A DNA stretch of 64,000 nucleotides from Proteromonas lacertae (GCA_002245135.1 NGBS01000293.1:186001-250000); one strand, 5' to 3'; counted from the first letter of the stretch, positions 40,169-53,057 are shown. Program-made: numbers and translations. Notes: generated by a model not told the origin, from the sequence alone.

Positions 40169-42456
40169 CTAATCACTATCAAAATCTTCAATTTCATCAT
40201 CTCCCACAGTTGTCTTAGTAGAATATGCATTTTGATTCAATTTCTGTCTCTTACGCTTAGCACCACCACCACCACATCCATTCCCAATAACATCTTTCAC
40301 CAATTTCACTTTTGTTATATTTTCATTTCTTCCTCTTTTCACTTTATCATCTTCACTTTCAATTTCTTCTTCAATTATGGCTTGGTTTGATGTAGTAGGA
40401 GTTGGTATTGGTGTAGTAGATGGTGTAGCACCTGTTGTAGTTGTACTTATTGAAGATCTTACTTCATCATCTTTCAAGTTGTTATTTATACTATTGTTTT
40501 TATTATCATAATTATTCAAAGATAATGATAATGAATTTAGTGATGAATCTGATTCTATTATCGATGTTAATGTTTGTTGAACCGGTGTTGTACCGATTGT
40601 GACGGTTGTGAATCTGGTGGTAATTGAGCGAATTGACTAGCATTTTGTGATAATATAGTTGGTGAATTAAATGTCATATTGTTTACGATTTGTGACAATT
40701 CCTCAGATTGTGATTTCTTTTCTAATGGGTTAGATTCATTTACTTTCTTCTTCTCATTGTCATTTATATTTATTTCTTGTTTTTGAGCTTCATTTTCAGC
40801 ATCTGTCTTGGTAGTTATGGGTAATGGGTTAGATCTCGTTCCTTTACTAGTTTTATCGCTTGTGGTGTTAGAATCTGTATTTGAACCATCAGATTTCTTT
40901 AATAAATACGAATCTAAATCAGGAGTAGGACAATTTGGTCCAAATGCTTGATATTGGTCTATAAAGTCATTATATTCCAGCTTACAATCTTTCAATATTT
41001 TATCTTTAAACCATGGATGTTCTAGTGCCTGTGTAGCTGTATATCTCTGAGTTGGATCTTTCACTATCAAATGATCAATCAAATCCTTGGCATCATTCGA
41101 TATATTATTCCATATAGGATCAGCATATGCATACATCGCTGTTAGTATCTGATTATTCAAACTATCATTATTAAACGGTGATGTAGCTGATAATATATTG
41201 AAAAAAATCACTCCACAACTCCACAAATCAACACTGTTATCATAAGGAGATAAATCATTAGGATTGTTATTATTACGCATTAATACTTCAGGAGCGAGAT
41301 ATTGCATTGTACCGCAGAAGGTAGTGAGATTACTTTCATTTGTTACCATCTAAATAATAATAAAAAGAAGAGGTGAAAAAATCAATATAATATAATGTAT
41401 ATATACTTTTGCCAATCCAAAATCCGTAATCTTAATCATTGTTTTATCATTCCTAGTCAATAATATATTCTCTGGCTTTAAGTCTCGATGGACTATATGA
41501 TTATCATGCATATATTCTACAGCCTTTAATATCCTCCAACATATCTTCTTAGCATCTAATTCAGTATAAGGTCCTGTATTGGCTAATCTTTCAAATAATT
41601 CACCACCATCGATTAATTCCATTACGATATACATTTGATCTTTTGATTCTAAGATTTCTCGTAATGCAGTGATGTATGGACAATGTAAAGCACTGAGGAC
41701 TTTGGCTTCTTGGATTAAATTGTTAGTTGGTAACTATAAGAAATTTAAAAATTAAAATTAAAAATACTGATAGTCGATTTTTGGAGATGATTTTTATTGC
41801 ATATGATTTATTAGTTAATTCATCTACTGCTAGTCTTACTTCACCATACGTACCTCTTCCTAACTCTTTACCTATTATATATTTTGAAGTGATTTCTTCT
41901 GGGAATGTTTTAATGTCTACTTTTGTGGATTTAAATACGAATTCTGCAAAGGCATGTGGTGATCCTGGTGGATAAGAGAGTGAGATTTGATCTCCCGATG
42001 AGATTCTCTTCTTTTGACCAGCAATTAGTTGAGTATTGTTTAACCATGTACCGTTTGCGCTTTGGTCGAGTATAAATACGATTTGATTGTCTATTGGATG
42101 GCATCTTATTATACAGTGAGTCTATTAAGTTAACAATAAATATGAAATTTGTTATACCCCACTAATTTTACCATTCTTCACTGTTATTGTGTTATTTTTC
42201 CTTCTTCCTATGGTAATCTAATTTTAAAATGAACAAAGAGTAAAGATACTTCATTCTGTTTTAATTGGTAGACGTCATTGGTTGTTTTAATTGATAAAAG
42301 CACACCCCAAGTCTCAGGCTAAATAATAAATGCAATGTATCATACATCGAGCCTTGATTCAGCTTTTGTTGTATTAGGAAGTCTGAACATAAAAAATATT
42401 ACCATATACTCGTATTGTGAACTTGGCTGAGTGAGACCATTATCTTCATCTTCCAT
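40169..42456 (-). CDS. CHK2/Rad53/Cds1-type FHA-domain Ser/Thr checkpoint kinase
   Basis: I rebuilt exons 42410-42456, 42346-42382, 42250-42318, 42158-42217, 41768-42121, 41407-41733, 40583-41349 and probably 40169-40490: 660 aa. An N-terminal tail with an SQ site (QPSSQYE) precedes an FHA domain carrying the phosphothreonine-binding residues (TIGRRKNN, SGTHCIIRCH, SANGTWLNN). The kinase domain has the Gly loop GKELGRGTYGEV, lysine YAIKII, HRDLKPENILL, DFGLAK, the activation segment FCGTMQYLAPEVL and DLWSCGVIFF. The order FHA-kinase and FGPNCPTPDL after the C-lobe fit CHK2/Cds1. The expected role is DNA-damage signalling downstream of ATM/ATR. The tail has a bipartite basic stretch (AKRKRQK) and an acidic end. 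If the last intron (40491-40582, 92 nt) is not spliced, the protein ends at 40567 instead. Confidence 0.88.
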
Positions 42457-42704
42457 TTTTACTTCTTAATCACTCAATTTAAAAAATGGAATTTAAAAAA
42501 TAAAATTAATTCGTTTCACATTGAAATCTTCATTTATTGCTTCACAGAAACATTTAAAGTAGATGCAAATGGTTTTAAAGTAAAAAATGAGATATATAGT
42601 ATATCCGAAACTGAAATAAATCACAATATGAGCAGATTCTCAAAATTCTTACATAAACAAGATTTAACATAAAAATAATATAATCACTTATAGAAATAGA
42701 AAAA

Positions 42705-44822
42705 TTACAAAGTAGCAATAGAGCTTTCCATGTTAACATGATAGACGAATATTTTACCACTCTGTGTTCCGCACAAGATTGAATTACTAGCAAAGTTATA
42801 ATGGCAAGCAGTGAAAGAATCTTCATTGGTAATAAATTGTTGATACTATTCATATAGATTTACATATCTCAAATACATACTTTGTTATTGTAATCCCATA
42901 CATATAATCCATTATCAGTAGCACCTATGATGTATTTATTACTTGGACTATAATAGATAGTTCCATAATTTATTGAATTACAAGGAAGATTCCATTTATG
43001 TAATAATTACAAATATGTCATTAAAAAAACTATAAATAAATTTTAAAAAAGAAAAAAAAGGATATCATCATATTATTAACCAAGTCCCACTCTTTAATCG
43101 TACAATCAGTTCCTATCGATAATAATCGATTGTTATCTTCATTCAATCTCAAAGATAATACACTATCATGAGATTTCCAGCTATTTGTTAATACACCATT
43201 GCTATTGTATATTTTAATACTACCATCACTACAACCTGATATTAATGAATTGCCATTACGAGTGTATGTCAAATCATTCACTATATTATATATATATATA
43301 TATTATACCATAAAAATGACAAGGTATTTCAATATTCACACTCAAACTCTTCCAATTACCTTGAATAATTTTACCTTCATGTTTAGAAGGTGAATATATA
43401 AATGAAGCAAATTCGTAAGGCTTTGGACTGGATATTAATGAAGAAACAACTGGATATTTCGCATCAATTCCCATTTCACTTACTACTTTACCTGAATGCA
43501 TATCATATAGTCGAATGATTTGGTTTGAATTTCCATACATCAAATACTCATGTCCTCCAGACATCCAATCAAATGATGTAATTTTTCCTGTAGAAAATAA
43601 TGAAACGGCTAATTTTCTATTTAATAAATTGGTATTTTTTGTATTGTATATTTTAATAGTACCATCTTCACTTCCACTAGCGAAGTAATTTGAGGATGTT
43701 GAATATTTACAGCAACTTACTTGCATCGTATGATCGTTGAATGTTTCAGTATTATCTACTCCAATCATTGATAAATTAGTGGAAATATCACTATTATCTT
43801 GAGATATATTTGAATCTTCATCTTTTGTAGCATCTATTTAATAATAATAAAAACATATATATATTTTATGTTATATATATATATATATACTTTTATCTAG
43901 TAATGTTTCAAAACTATGAATACATTCAGATATCTCTTGAAGTTTTGATGGTTCTAATGGTTGAGTGGTTAAATCATTTTTCTATTTATTATATATATAT
44001 ATATATACAAATAAATCATTCTTTAATAATGTCACAAATTCTAATCCTTTCTTCTGTATATTCTGTAATTGAGCATTTAAAATTGTAATATTATTTTCAT
44101 ATAATAATATTTGAGAGTGTAATGTAAATAATTCACTCTCTTTCTTACGATTTTCTAATCTTCCTGATTGCAATGATATTAAATTTGGAAGTTGAACATT
44201 CACGAATACAGTAGACAAGAAATTTGTAACTGATGTTTTAACTGATACTTCCCAACTACTGGAAAAGAAAGGTAAAAACCTTTTATCGTTCTATTTATTA
44301 TTATTATTATATTATTAATAATAATATAGTATACTTGTGGTTGATTAATGAATGGAATACTAAACCAAGCTGACCAATCGGAATTTGGTAAACCTTCTGA
44401 TTCTATCACCAAGGTAGATGAATTATTCTTAAGATAGTCCATTGCCATTTGCATATTTCCTGCTTTGATTGCTGTTACTACATATAAACGACGAAATGAC
44501 AGTAAAAATAATTTTATTGAGTCATTGTATTTGCTATCCATCGCTGAAAAGAATCTAGCGTTTAAAAATGACCATAAATCATTGAACCCATTGATATCAA
44601 GACTATGAGTTATATAGACAATATTTATTATTACTTGTGTATCCTTGAGAATAATTCATCAACAATCTTTTCAACACTGAAATCAAATAACTTATCACTC
44701 TTTCTATCACCAATAAAAGAACGATAAGACTGCAAAATAGATATTTACGTCTATACTGTTAAAAATCCTCTGAAAAGTAGGTATTCTGCAACTAGATCAT
44801 CCAATTGATTCAAATTGTTCAT
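42705..44822 (-). CDS. WDR91: WDR91-like endosomal WD40 protein
   Basis: The start is ATG at 44822. Exons: 44757-44822, 44635-44729, 44335-44602, 44291 (exclusive) down to 44009, 43891-43981, 43309-43833, about 43066-43280, a segment ending at 42881, and 42705-42845. The N-terminus (VAEYLLFRGF, KLFLLSFRRLYVV, WSAWFSIPF) follows the WDR91 pattern closely. A coiled coil (ITILNAQLQNIQKKG) and WD repeats (YFASGSEDGTIKIYN, LISGCSDGSIKIYN, DCTIKEWDLV, GLYVWDYNNK) come next. In animals WDR91 binds active Rab7 and limits endosomal PI3P to drive early-to-late endosome conversion; the same role here is inferred. Most introns are 27-57 nt. The intron after KEWDLVNN has no usable GT-AG pair and starts near ATATCCTTTT. 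The gene is head-to-head with Vps45. Confidence 0.75.
43000..43067 (-). other. Candidate minor-class (U12-like) intron in the WDR91 gene
   Basis: On the coding strand the end of blade KEWDLVNN is followed by ATATCCTTTTTTTTC, the exact U12 5' splice-site consensus ATATCCTT, and a T-rich stretch with TTTTTTTAATGAC lies upstream of the next blade (KWNLPCNS). No AG lies between that stretch and the next open exon. The exact ends are unresolved, because ATATCC with an AC acceptor is off by one frame. Confidence 0.4.
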
Positions 44823-44918
44823 TTAAATCACAAAAATAATAGATTCTTAAATTGGGTTGTGAAAAAAAGGCGGGATTGATCTTTTTCTTGATCTTTCATT
44901 CTCTTTTTCTAATCAGCA
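44823..44918. promoter_or_regulatory. 96-bp divergent promoter between WDR91 and Vps45
   Basis: The two start codons (44822 minus, 44919 plus) point away from each other across 96 bp, so both promoters and 5' UTRs must fit here. The only visible feature is a pyrimidine-rich tract just before the Vps45 ATG. No TATA assignment is meaningful in such A+T-rich DNA. Confidence 0.55.
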
Positions 44919-46750
44919 ATGGCAGATCTAGTGCAACAGTTCAAATCATATGTTGATAAAATGATCACAGGAACCACAGGAATGAAAGTCTTCCTGTTTG
45001 ATAAAGAGACTGTATTAAATCTTCTATCTTTAATTGTAGGTAAGATATATCTCATGTGTTTACACACAGACACAAATTTTAGAAAAAGAAGGTATAAACG
45101 TGAATCTATTTGCTTAAATAGTCTATCTTGTTGAATTACTAAGAGCTAACCATGATAAGATGGATCATTTAAAAGTATTTTCCTATTATCTAGTTAAATA
45201 TCTAGGCTATTTGCTTCATAAGACCAACAGAAGATAATATAGCTGATTTAAAGAATGAATTAGCTAGTCCTAAATTCTCTGAATATTATATATGTATATA
45301 TTGCAATTTTATTATTAGTCTTTTCCAATGTATGTCCACAATTATGGTTAAAAGATCTAGCTCAGAGTGACAAAAAAGGAATGGTTCGAGCAATCTACGA
45401 ATATTATGCAGATTATTATGCAATCAATCCCTGCTTATTTACCTTAGATCGTCCAAGATGTCTGACATTATTAAGTCCACCAGGTAGATGGGACAGATAT
45501 GGAAATGAATTATTCATCCACGAAGTACAAGGAGTAGTAGCTTCATTATTATCCTTAAAATGTCGACCTCAAATCCGATATCAAGCTGGATCAGATGGTG
45601 CTTTAAAAATAGCTGAAGAAGTCAAGCATCAAATTGAAGTAGAAGATAATAGAGGAACACTATTCAAATATCCAGCCAATCCTCCACCTGTTTTATTAAT
45701 ATTTGATCGTCGTGAAGATCCAATAACACCTCTTCTATTACAATGGACTTATCAAGCAATGATTCATGAATTATTAACAATTAATAATAATGAAGTAAAT
45801 ATGAGTAAAGTTCCAGGTATAAAACCAGAACTAAAGACAATTGTATTAACTACAGAACATGATAACTTCTACAGAGATCACTTATATGATAATTTTGGTG
45901 ATATAGCTGTAGCTGTAAAAGACTTGACTGAAACTTATGCAAGAGAGAATAAGAAGAATTCAAATATCAATAGCATTGAAGATATGCAAAGATTTGTAGA
46001 GGAATATGGAGAATTTAAGAAACTATCAACTTCAGTTTCAAAACATATATCCTTACTTTCAGAGATGAATAGAATAGTTGATAATCGAATTTTATTCAAA
46101 GTATCTGAATTACAACAAGAAATAGTATGTGGTAATGATTATACAAGCCATACAAAACAATTGAATGAGTTATTATCTGATGAATCATTGAATAAAGATG
46201 ATGCTTTGAGATTAGTGATTATATACTTCTTAAGATATGAGAGTAAAGCAAAGAATTCAATAAATACGTATAAGAATAAATTAAGAGAATTGGATTGTGA
46301 TGATTTTGATTTGAGTTTGTTTGATAATGTTTTAGAGTATATATATGTTATTATATATTATTATTTTATAGATTTGCTGGTGAAAAGAACCGTAATGGTG
46401 AATTATTTGCTAAAGGTGTATTTGGCAATGTAGTTAGTGGTTTAAAGAAAGAATTAGGAGGAGTTAGAAATGTATATACTCAACATAGACCATTAATATT
46501 AAACTATTTAAACCAATTAAAGAGTAATAAATTAAAAGATTCAGTATTTCCATATGCTTATGGAAGTGGAGGTAAAACTGTCCCTCAAACTGTAATTATT
46601 TATATCGTAGGAGGTGTTACCTATGAAGAAGCGTTATATGTTCATGAATTTAATGAAGAGAATAGTGATATGAATGTAGTAATAGGTGGAACAAGAATGT
46701 TGAATAGTGCAATATTTATGGGTGAGGTTAATGCTTATTGTAAACTTTAG
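44919..46750 (+). CDS. VPS45: Vps45, Sec1/Munc18-family protein
   Basis: I rebuilt join(44919..45039, 45083..45091, 45122..45174, 45206..45293, 45319..46336, 46372..46750): 1,668 nt, 555 aa, close to the 570 aa of human VPS45. SM-family signatures in order include GMKVFLFDKET, ICFIRPTEDN, PPPVLLIFDRREDPITPLL (a Vps45/Sly1 hallmark), WTYQAMIHELL, YTQHRPL, and the C-terminal IYIVGGVTYEEA. Vps45 binds Tlg2/syntaxin-16-type SNAREs and drives fusion in the trans-Golgi/endosome pathway. Exon 2 is only 9 nt (AAAAAGAAG), and 8-9 residues usually present before KEVYL are missing. The stop is TAG at 46748. Confidence 0.9.
45083..45091 (+). other. 9-nt microexon of Vps45
   Basis: AAAAAGAAG lies between a 43-nt intron (GTAAGATAT...ATTTTAG) and a 30-nt intron (GTATAAACG...AAATAG). 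Including it gives IVEKEVYLVELL, matching the family's KEVYL. Skipping it also stays in frame but loses the match. Confidence 0.65.
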
Positions 46751-46892
46751 AGTTATTTCTATATTATTATTATTATGTTATAATATTATATTATGTTTTT
46801 TTTTTAGTAAAAAATGATCTAGGCTTGATTCCTCTATCAAATCACTTTTAAGATTTTTGTTTTTCTCATTAGATAGAAATAAAAATTACTCA

Positions 46893-49800
46893 ATGAATTA
46901 TAATTGTGATAATATGAGCATATATGTATAAATATTTAAATATATTTTATTAGAAAAGTTCAGATTCTTTATTTGGTTTAAAAGTATAAATTTGTTTGTT
47001 ATATGATAGATATTAAGTTTTATTAAATCAACGAAATATTCAGAAACATTTCATACGGAAGATAAGAATAGAGAAGAAAAGATCGTGAAGGTTTATGATA
47101 AACGTAATTATGATATTGAAATTCTATCTAACTATGTAATATAAGATATTTATATTGTTCATAGATGAATAAGATGAGTTTAATCACATCCTTTGTTAAT
47201 CCATTTATTGTTGTGAAAATCGATATATTGTATAATAATTTAATGATCTATACACCATATTATAAGAATGGTTCAATCGAATTAATATCAGAATTTAATG
47301 ATGAAAGAATAAGAAAGATATTCGCTGAAATAAGCTATGAGTTATGTTTATTGGATGAATTTAATCTAATTCATGGAAGAATCAAACCTAGTAATGTTTT
47401 AATAAATGATGTTGGTAATTATACACTAAGTAATTACTTTGAAAATGATTTAAATGAGTTGCAAAGCTATACATATGAAGATTTATACTTCATATCTCCA
47501 GAAGTATTAAAAGGTAAAGAGATAAGTAATAAAAGTGATATATTCAGTTTAGGTGTTTTATTACATTATATTTTATTTAATAAAAGTGCATTATTATGCA
47601 GTAATTATAACTCAAATCTATCAAAATACTTCAAAATGTTTCATAAATGTTTAGATATAAATCCAAACAAAAGACCAACAATCAAAGAGATTTATAACAG
47701 TTACTCAGAAGATATGACAGAAATATTAAACAAAGATGATGTGATTAATATGTTATTGAATGATCCAGATTTTATTTATGAATTAATATCAAATGATTAT
47801 GAAATAGAAGATTCAATAATATATGATAGAATAATCACAGAAAAAGGTAATATTATATTGTATAATATGTATAGAAAACTTAATAAAAATGATAAGTCAT
47901 TACAATAGTTATAATAAATTGACATACATTTCCTATCTATTGAATATCAGTTGGTTAAATGAAGAGAATAAAAAATTAATCAATTCATTAATAAAGAAAG
48001 AAAACAGTTTAACAGAATCATTATATCTTCATTCCGAAACTCCCTATCAATTGAATTTATCAAATATTAATAATGAAGAAGTGATAAACCAAATGAATTT
48101 CAATCATCTACACCAATTACACATGCTGAATTTATATAATTCAAAGCTAACAAAAACTATCCAATCCTATTCAATATTTCCCTATTTAGAGAAACTGAAT
48201 ATATCTAGTATATATGAATAATTTATATTTCATTAACTTAGAAAGTATAAATCTGCACAATAAAATGAAAGAAATGTCATTACAATTATCTAATTTACCT
48301 CATTTAAAATCACTTAAACTATCTTCTTCTAATCTAAGAGATAATGACATATTAGTATTTCTACATTACTGTAATGTATTTAAAGAACTTTCAAAGTTAT
48401 CTTTATCCTGTATAATATAAATATTGATTAAAATATTATAGATAATAATCTAAGTAATAAGTCAGTTATCTATTTTCATCGATATATGTATAAATTTTCC
48501 AAATTAGAAAAACTGAATTTATGTGGAATAAATTTGAATAAAGAAAGTGTAAAATTATTATTATATCATAACAAATGCAATTCAATTCCATTATATTTTT
48601 CATTTAAAAGTATTACTGTTGTTGTAGTTTTTTATAGTTAATGAAATATCATTTGAATTGTTACTAGAGAATGAATATATAATTGATAATAGTTATTTAT
48701 ATAGACAAATTGAAGATACAGAAAGTATAATAATCATTTATTTCTTATAGATTTTTTCCAGATGTTAATTGTTTTATATATATCAAATCCAAATAATTAT
48801 TATTATGGATTACTTTGTGGTTTTGCAATAACAAATAATTCATATAAATCTGATATATTAGAAAATGTCGATATAAATTCAAGTGAATATAAGATATTAT
48901 CAGGAATATGTGATGGTTATTGCATTTATCTGAATAGTATTCTTTTTTATAAAAATTGAATGTTTATAGATAATAATCTTGATGAAAATGATATAGAAAC
49001 ATTATGCTATACTTTAAAATATTGTCCAAATTTGCTTAAATTATGTATAGAAAATTGTAATATAAATGATGACAAGTTAGATAAACTAAGTAAAGCAATA
49101 TCTAGATTCACTAAACTACGAGAAATCGATCTTTCAAGTATATATTCTATTAAAATGTAAATAGATAATCAAATCACTTCAAAAGGAATAACAGAATTAT
49201 CAAAAACAATAGAAACAATGTCAGATTTAAGGATTTTATCAATTTTTGATAATCATGAAATTGGTGATAAAGGTATAATATCAATAGTTAAATCATTCAA
49301 ATATACAAGAAAACTTGAATCAATTACTTTTGATTGTATATTATTGCTGTGTTGTTCTAATGTAATAGATTGTGGGTGTGAATCATTAGCATTAGAATCA
49401 ATAGCAAGTAATTTACGTTATATTACAAATTTGACTAAATTATATTTAGGAAGTATAATGTATTCATATTATCTAGATATTCATAATTGTGAATCCTCAC
49501 TTCAAAAATTAATGGTACAAATAAAACAATTGAGTATGTTGAAGTTATTTCAAGCATATGGTATAAAAACATAAATATTACTTTTAGATTGTGAAATTTC
49601 TGATGATTTTTTTTCAATATTGTGTAAAAACTTAAGTAGATTGACAAATCTTGAAGAATTAAACGTTGGAAGTATATTTATACTTCACTATCTTTTTTAT
49701 ATTTGAAATAGATAATGAAATTAGTAGTATAGGATTAAAGTGTTTCACACAAAATCTTCATCGTTTTACAAAACTCAAAACAATCAGTTTGTATGGGAAT

Positions 49801-52800
49801 TATATTGATGATGATGGATTAATTTGTTTTTGTAATTCACTTCATTTATTACCATACATAGAAATTATTAATCTAAGAGGTTTAATTTAATATAATCTTA
49901 TTAATAGGCAATAAAATAACTGAAATTGGATGTGAAGTATTATTACAAAAACTAGATGAATTACCAAATGAAATAGATATTTATATTGAAGGTAATTTAA
50001 TAGATACATCAGATAAACCAGATCTTCAATACAGACTAAAAAGAATAAACTCTGGCATGTATTTTTCTTTATTTTTACGTATAAAATAGTTATAAGTAAA
50101 AATGAAGTATATGATTTATTAAAGAATGAAGATTGCTATTCAAATGAAATATTATTAGAAAATGTTGCTATTAATAATGGTATGCTTTAATTCTAGTTGA
50201 TAATTGTTATAGGTTTATTAGAAGATATTATAAATACATTCAATTCAACTAGAAATAACATAATCTTTAACTTTTTATGTAATTTAACAATGAATTACTC
50301 TGACATAAATAATAAATTGATTAATATAATTGATTTCAAAGATGATTATTTAAGATTAAAATATTTCAGATGTATAGGAGATAAATATGATTTTAATGTA
50401 AATTGTACAATTTATTATTTTATAATAAAATAGCTAAAAAGATAACAAAAGAAGATTCAGAATATATAGGTAAGAATATTGCTTGTTTAAAGAAACTTAA
50501 ATATATTGATTTGCGTTGTATTACTATTTGTTATAATAATAGATTGTGGATTGAATGATGATAGAATGAGTGGAATATTGAATGAATTAACTCAACTGAA
50601 TCAATTGGAGTATTTATATATTGGAGGAAACAATTTATCCTCAACAATTATTCCATCATTAATCATTCTGATTAATGCAAACAGAGGTTTAAAAGGTCTA
50701 TCTCTATTTGGTATATGATTTACTTATTAATGTTTCAATAGAGAGTAATATAGATGATAGTGGTATAACTGGACTAAGTAAGAATTTAAGTAATGTTTCT
50801 GAATTAGAATTGTTAATATTCGCAAGTATAAATTCTAATAATCATTTTTTAATAGATAACAGATTCACAACAAAGGGAGTAATAGAATTATCATCAAATT
50901 TATCATACTTGTCCAATTTAAAAAAGTTTTATGTTGATAATAATAGTATTGGTAATGAAGGAATAAAAAGAATAAGTGAAGAATTTAAAAATCTAACAAA
51001 TCTTAAATATATTGATTTTTCAAAAACAAAAATAAATGATATTGGTTTAATATATATTTCAAATAATATATCTCATTTGAAATACTTAAAGAAAATACAT
51101 TTATCAGCTAATGATTTTACTGAGATTGGAATAAGACATTTTTCTAATTCAATCGCAAAATGTGAACATTTAGAAGAGATAGATTTAAATGGATGTGGTA
51201 TAGATTCAATGTCATTTAATGTATTAATGAAATCATTAATACATTTAAATAATTTCACCACAATTAATATGAATTGTATTTATATTATATTTTAATTGAA
51301 TAGATAATGAGATAGGAAATAGTGATGATTTAGAATATTTGAATATAATAGATGGTAATTTACATTTAATCTCATTATCTGTTATTAGATTGAATAGTAT
51401 ACTTCATCAGCTATATACTTAAATAGATAATAATCTTAATGACAAATGTTTTATTAGTTTATGTAATTTCTTATTACAATTACCAAATCTCAAATCATTG
51501 GATATCTCACAAAATAGAATTTCCGATGAAGGAATAAAGGAATTATCAAAACATTTTTCAAAACTCTCAAGATTAGAAGAATTATATATTTGTGTGATTG
51601 ATATATCAGATGATGGAATAAAATTTCTATATAATTCAATGAATTATCTTCAAAGTTTAAGAAATTATTTTCTGTCATACAATAAATTCAGTTTGAATGG
51701 ATTTAAATACATATCTCAATCATTACCATTTTTACATAATTTAATAGGATTATATTTAAGTGAAACAAATTTAAGAGATGAATCAATGAAATTACTATGT
51801 GATAATTTGAAATACACTTCTCAATTGGAAGTATTAAATATAAATTATAATGTAATAAGTTCAGTAAATTGTAAATATTTATCAGATTCACTAGAGTATA
51901 TTCCAAAACTTAAAAGGTTAGATATAAGTTGTATTATTATTATTATTAATCGTTTTAATATTATTGTAGATAATCCAGTTGGTGATAAAGGAGTTAAATA
52001 TTTGTTTAATAATATTAGTAATGTATCTAATTTAGAATCATTAGATTTATCTAGTAATTATTCTTTATTATTATTTCAATAGAATGTGGTTTAACAGATA
52101 TGTCAGTTGAGATAATAAGTAACTCAGTTAGTTCAATATCTAATCTCAATTTTCTTTATTTATCATGTATATATATCAATACCTTTTATAAAAATAGGCA
52201 ATGAATTAACAGATAATTGTATATCAGATTTATGTAGATTATTTGATCCATTATCTGGAAAAATTCAATATTTATATTTATATTTGGATAGTATTTTTTT
52301 TTGTATTAGTCATTAATAGATAATAAATTAACTAATAAAGGGATAAAAGAACTTTTGAATTGTGTTAAAAAATGTTCAGAAACTTATGAAGTATTGTTAT
52401 CAGGAAATGAAATTGAAAATATAGATAATGAACTGTTAGAAGACATAAAATTATACAATCCCAGTTATAAATGGATAGAAAAAATAAATAAGATGGTAAA
52501 AAATGGAAAATATAGTTTTGAAAATAAAGAAGATTATGTTGAAATAGATAAAGGACTGTCTATATTGTATGATATTTGTTATGAATACAATTATAATAAA
52601 AGAAAAGAATATGAATATATTTTTATGAATATTTGTTTATATAATTCAAAGCAACGATATAATATTATGAATTCTACAATATTTAATATACATTCTACAT
52701 GCTATACTCTGTTATCTTCAATAAAAGAAGATCATACAATATGTTTAAATGATATAATCTTTAAGCATGATGAAATACTTGAAATGTCTGAATATTTACC

Positions 52801-52966
52801 TCATTTGACAGAATTATATGTAATTAAAATATGTGGTTGTGAGATTGTTGAAGAAGATATAAAATTAATAAAAGAAAGTGTACAAAATCTTCCAAATATG
52901 ATAGAAATTATAATAGAAAATAAGGAAATAGTAAAGATGGGAAAGAGAAAAAGAAAAGATAGCTAA
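46893..52966 (+). CDS. Pseudokinase fused to RNI-type leucine-rich repeats, more than 25 introns
   Basis: The first exons are 46893-46925, 46954-46983, 47010-47135, 47165-47846 and 47875 onward, all with short introns. The N-terminal 290 residues have a protein-kinase fold: a lysine in KIVKVYDK, HGRIKPSNVLIN where HRDLKPEN is expected, no DFG (YTLSNYF instead), ISPEVLKG as APE, and SDIFSLGVLLHYIL. Loss of the catalytic Asp and the Mg-binding Asp indicates a pseudokinase. From about 48040 to 52300 come many ribonuclease-inhibitor-type LRRs (LxxLxLxxNxIxDxGI), for example YVDNNSIGNEGIKRIS and SLYGNYIDDDGLICF. A non-LRR charged region and a basic tail (GKRKRKDS) close the protein. A signalling or recognition scaffold is inferred; no pathway can be named. 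Individual LRR exons are 80-450 nt; a few exon ends (50040-50520) are uncertain. Confidence 0.75.
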
Positions 52967-53057
52967 TATTAAAAAATGAATAATATATTATTCTTATTTA
53001 CACTCCCAAAAAATAATTCATAAAATAAAATAAATCAAATTTCACTATTATCAATAT

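Noticed and set aside
42575-42853. Minus-strand frame of 92 codons at the WDR91 3' end
   Set aside because: It overlaps the last WDR91 exon in another frame; the WD-like frame (CGTQSGKIFVYHV) continues from the upstream exon and stops at 42705.
46751-46892. A tRNA or other RNA gene between Vps45 and the pseudokinase gene
   Set aside because: The gap is 142 bp of A/T-rich DNA; no cloverleaf or A/B box could be recognised. None was seen elsewhere in the window either.
51588-51605. An 18-nt intron (GTGTGATTGATATATCAG) in the LRR gene
   Set aside because: It is a multiple of three and open; keeping it preserves LRR spacing (ICVIDISDDGIKF), while removal shortens the repeat.
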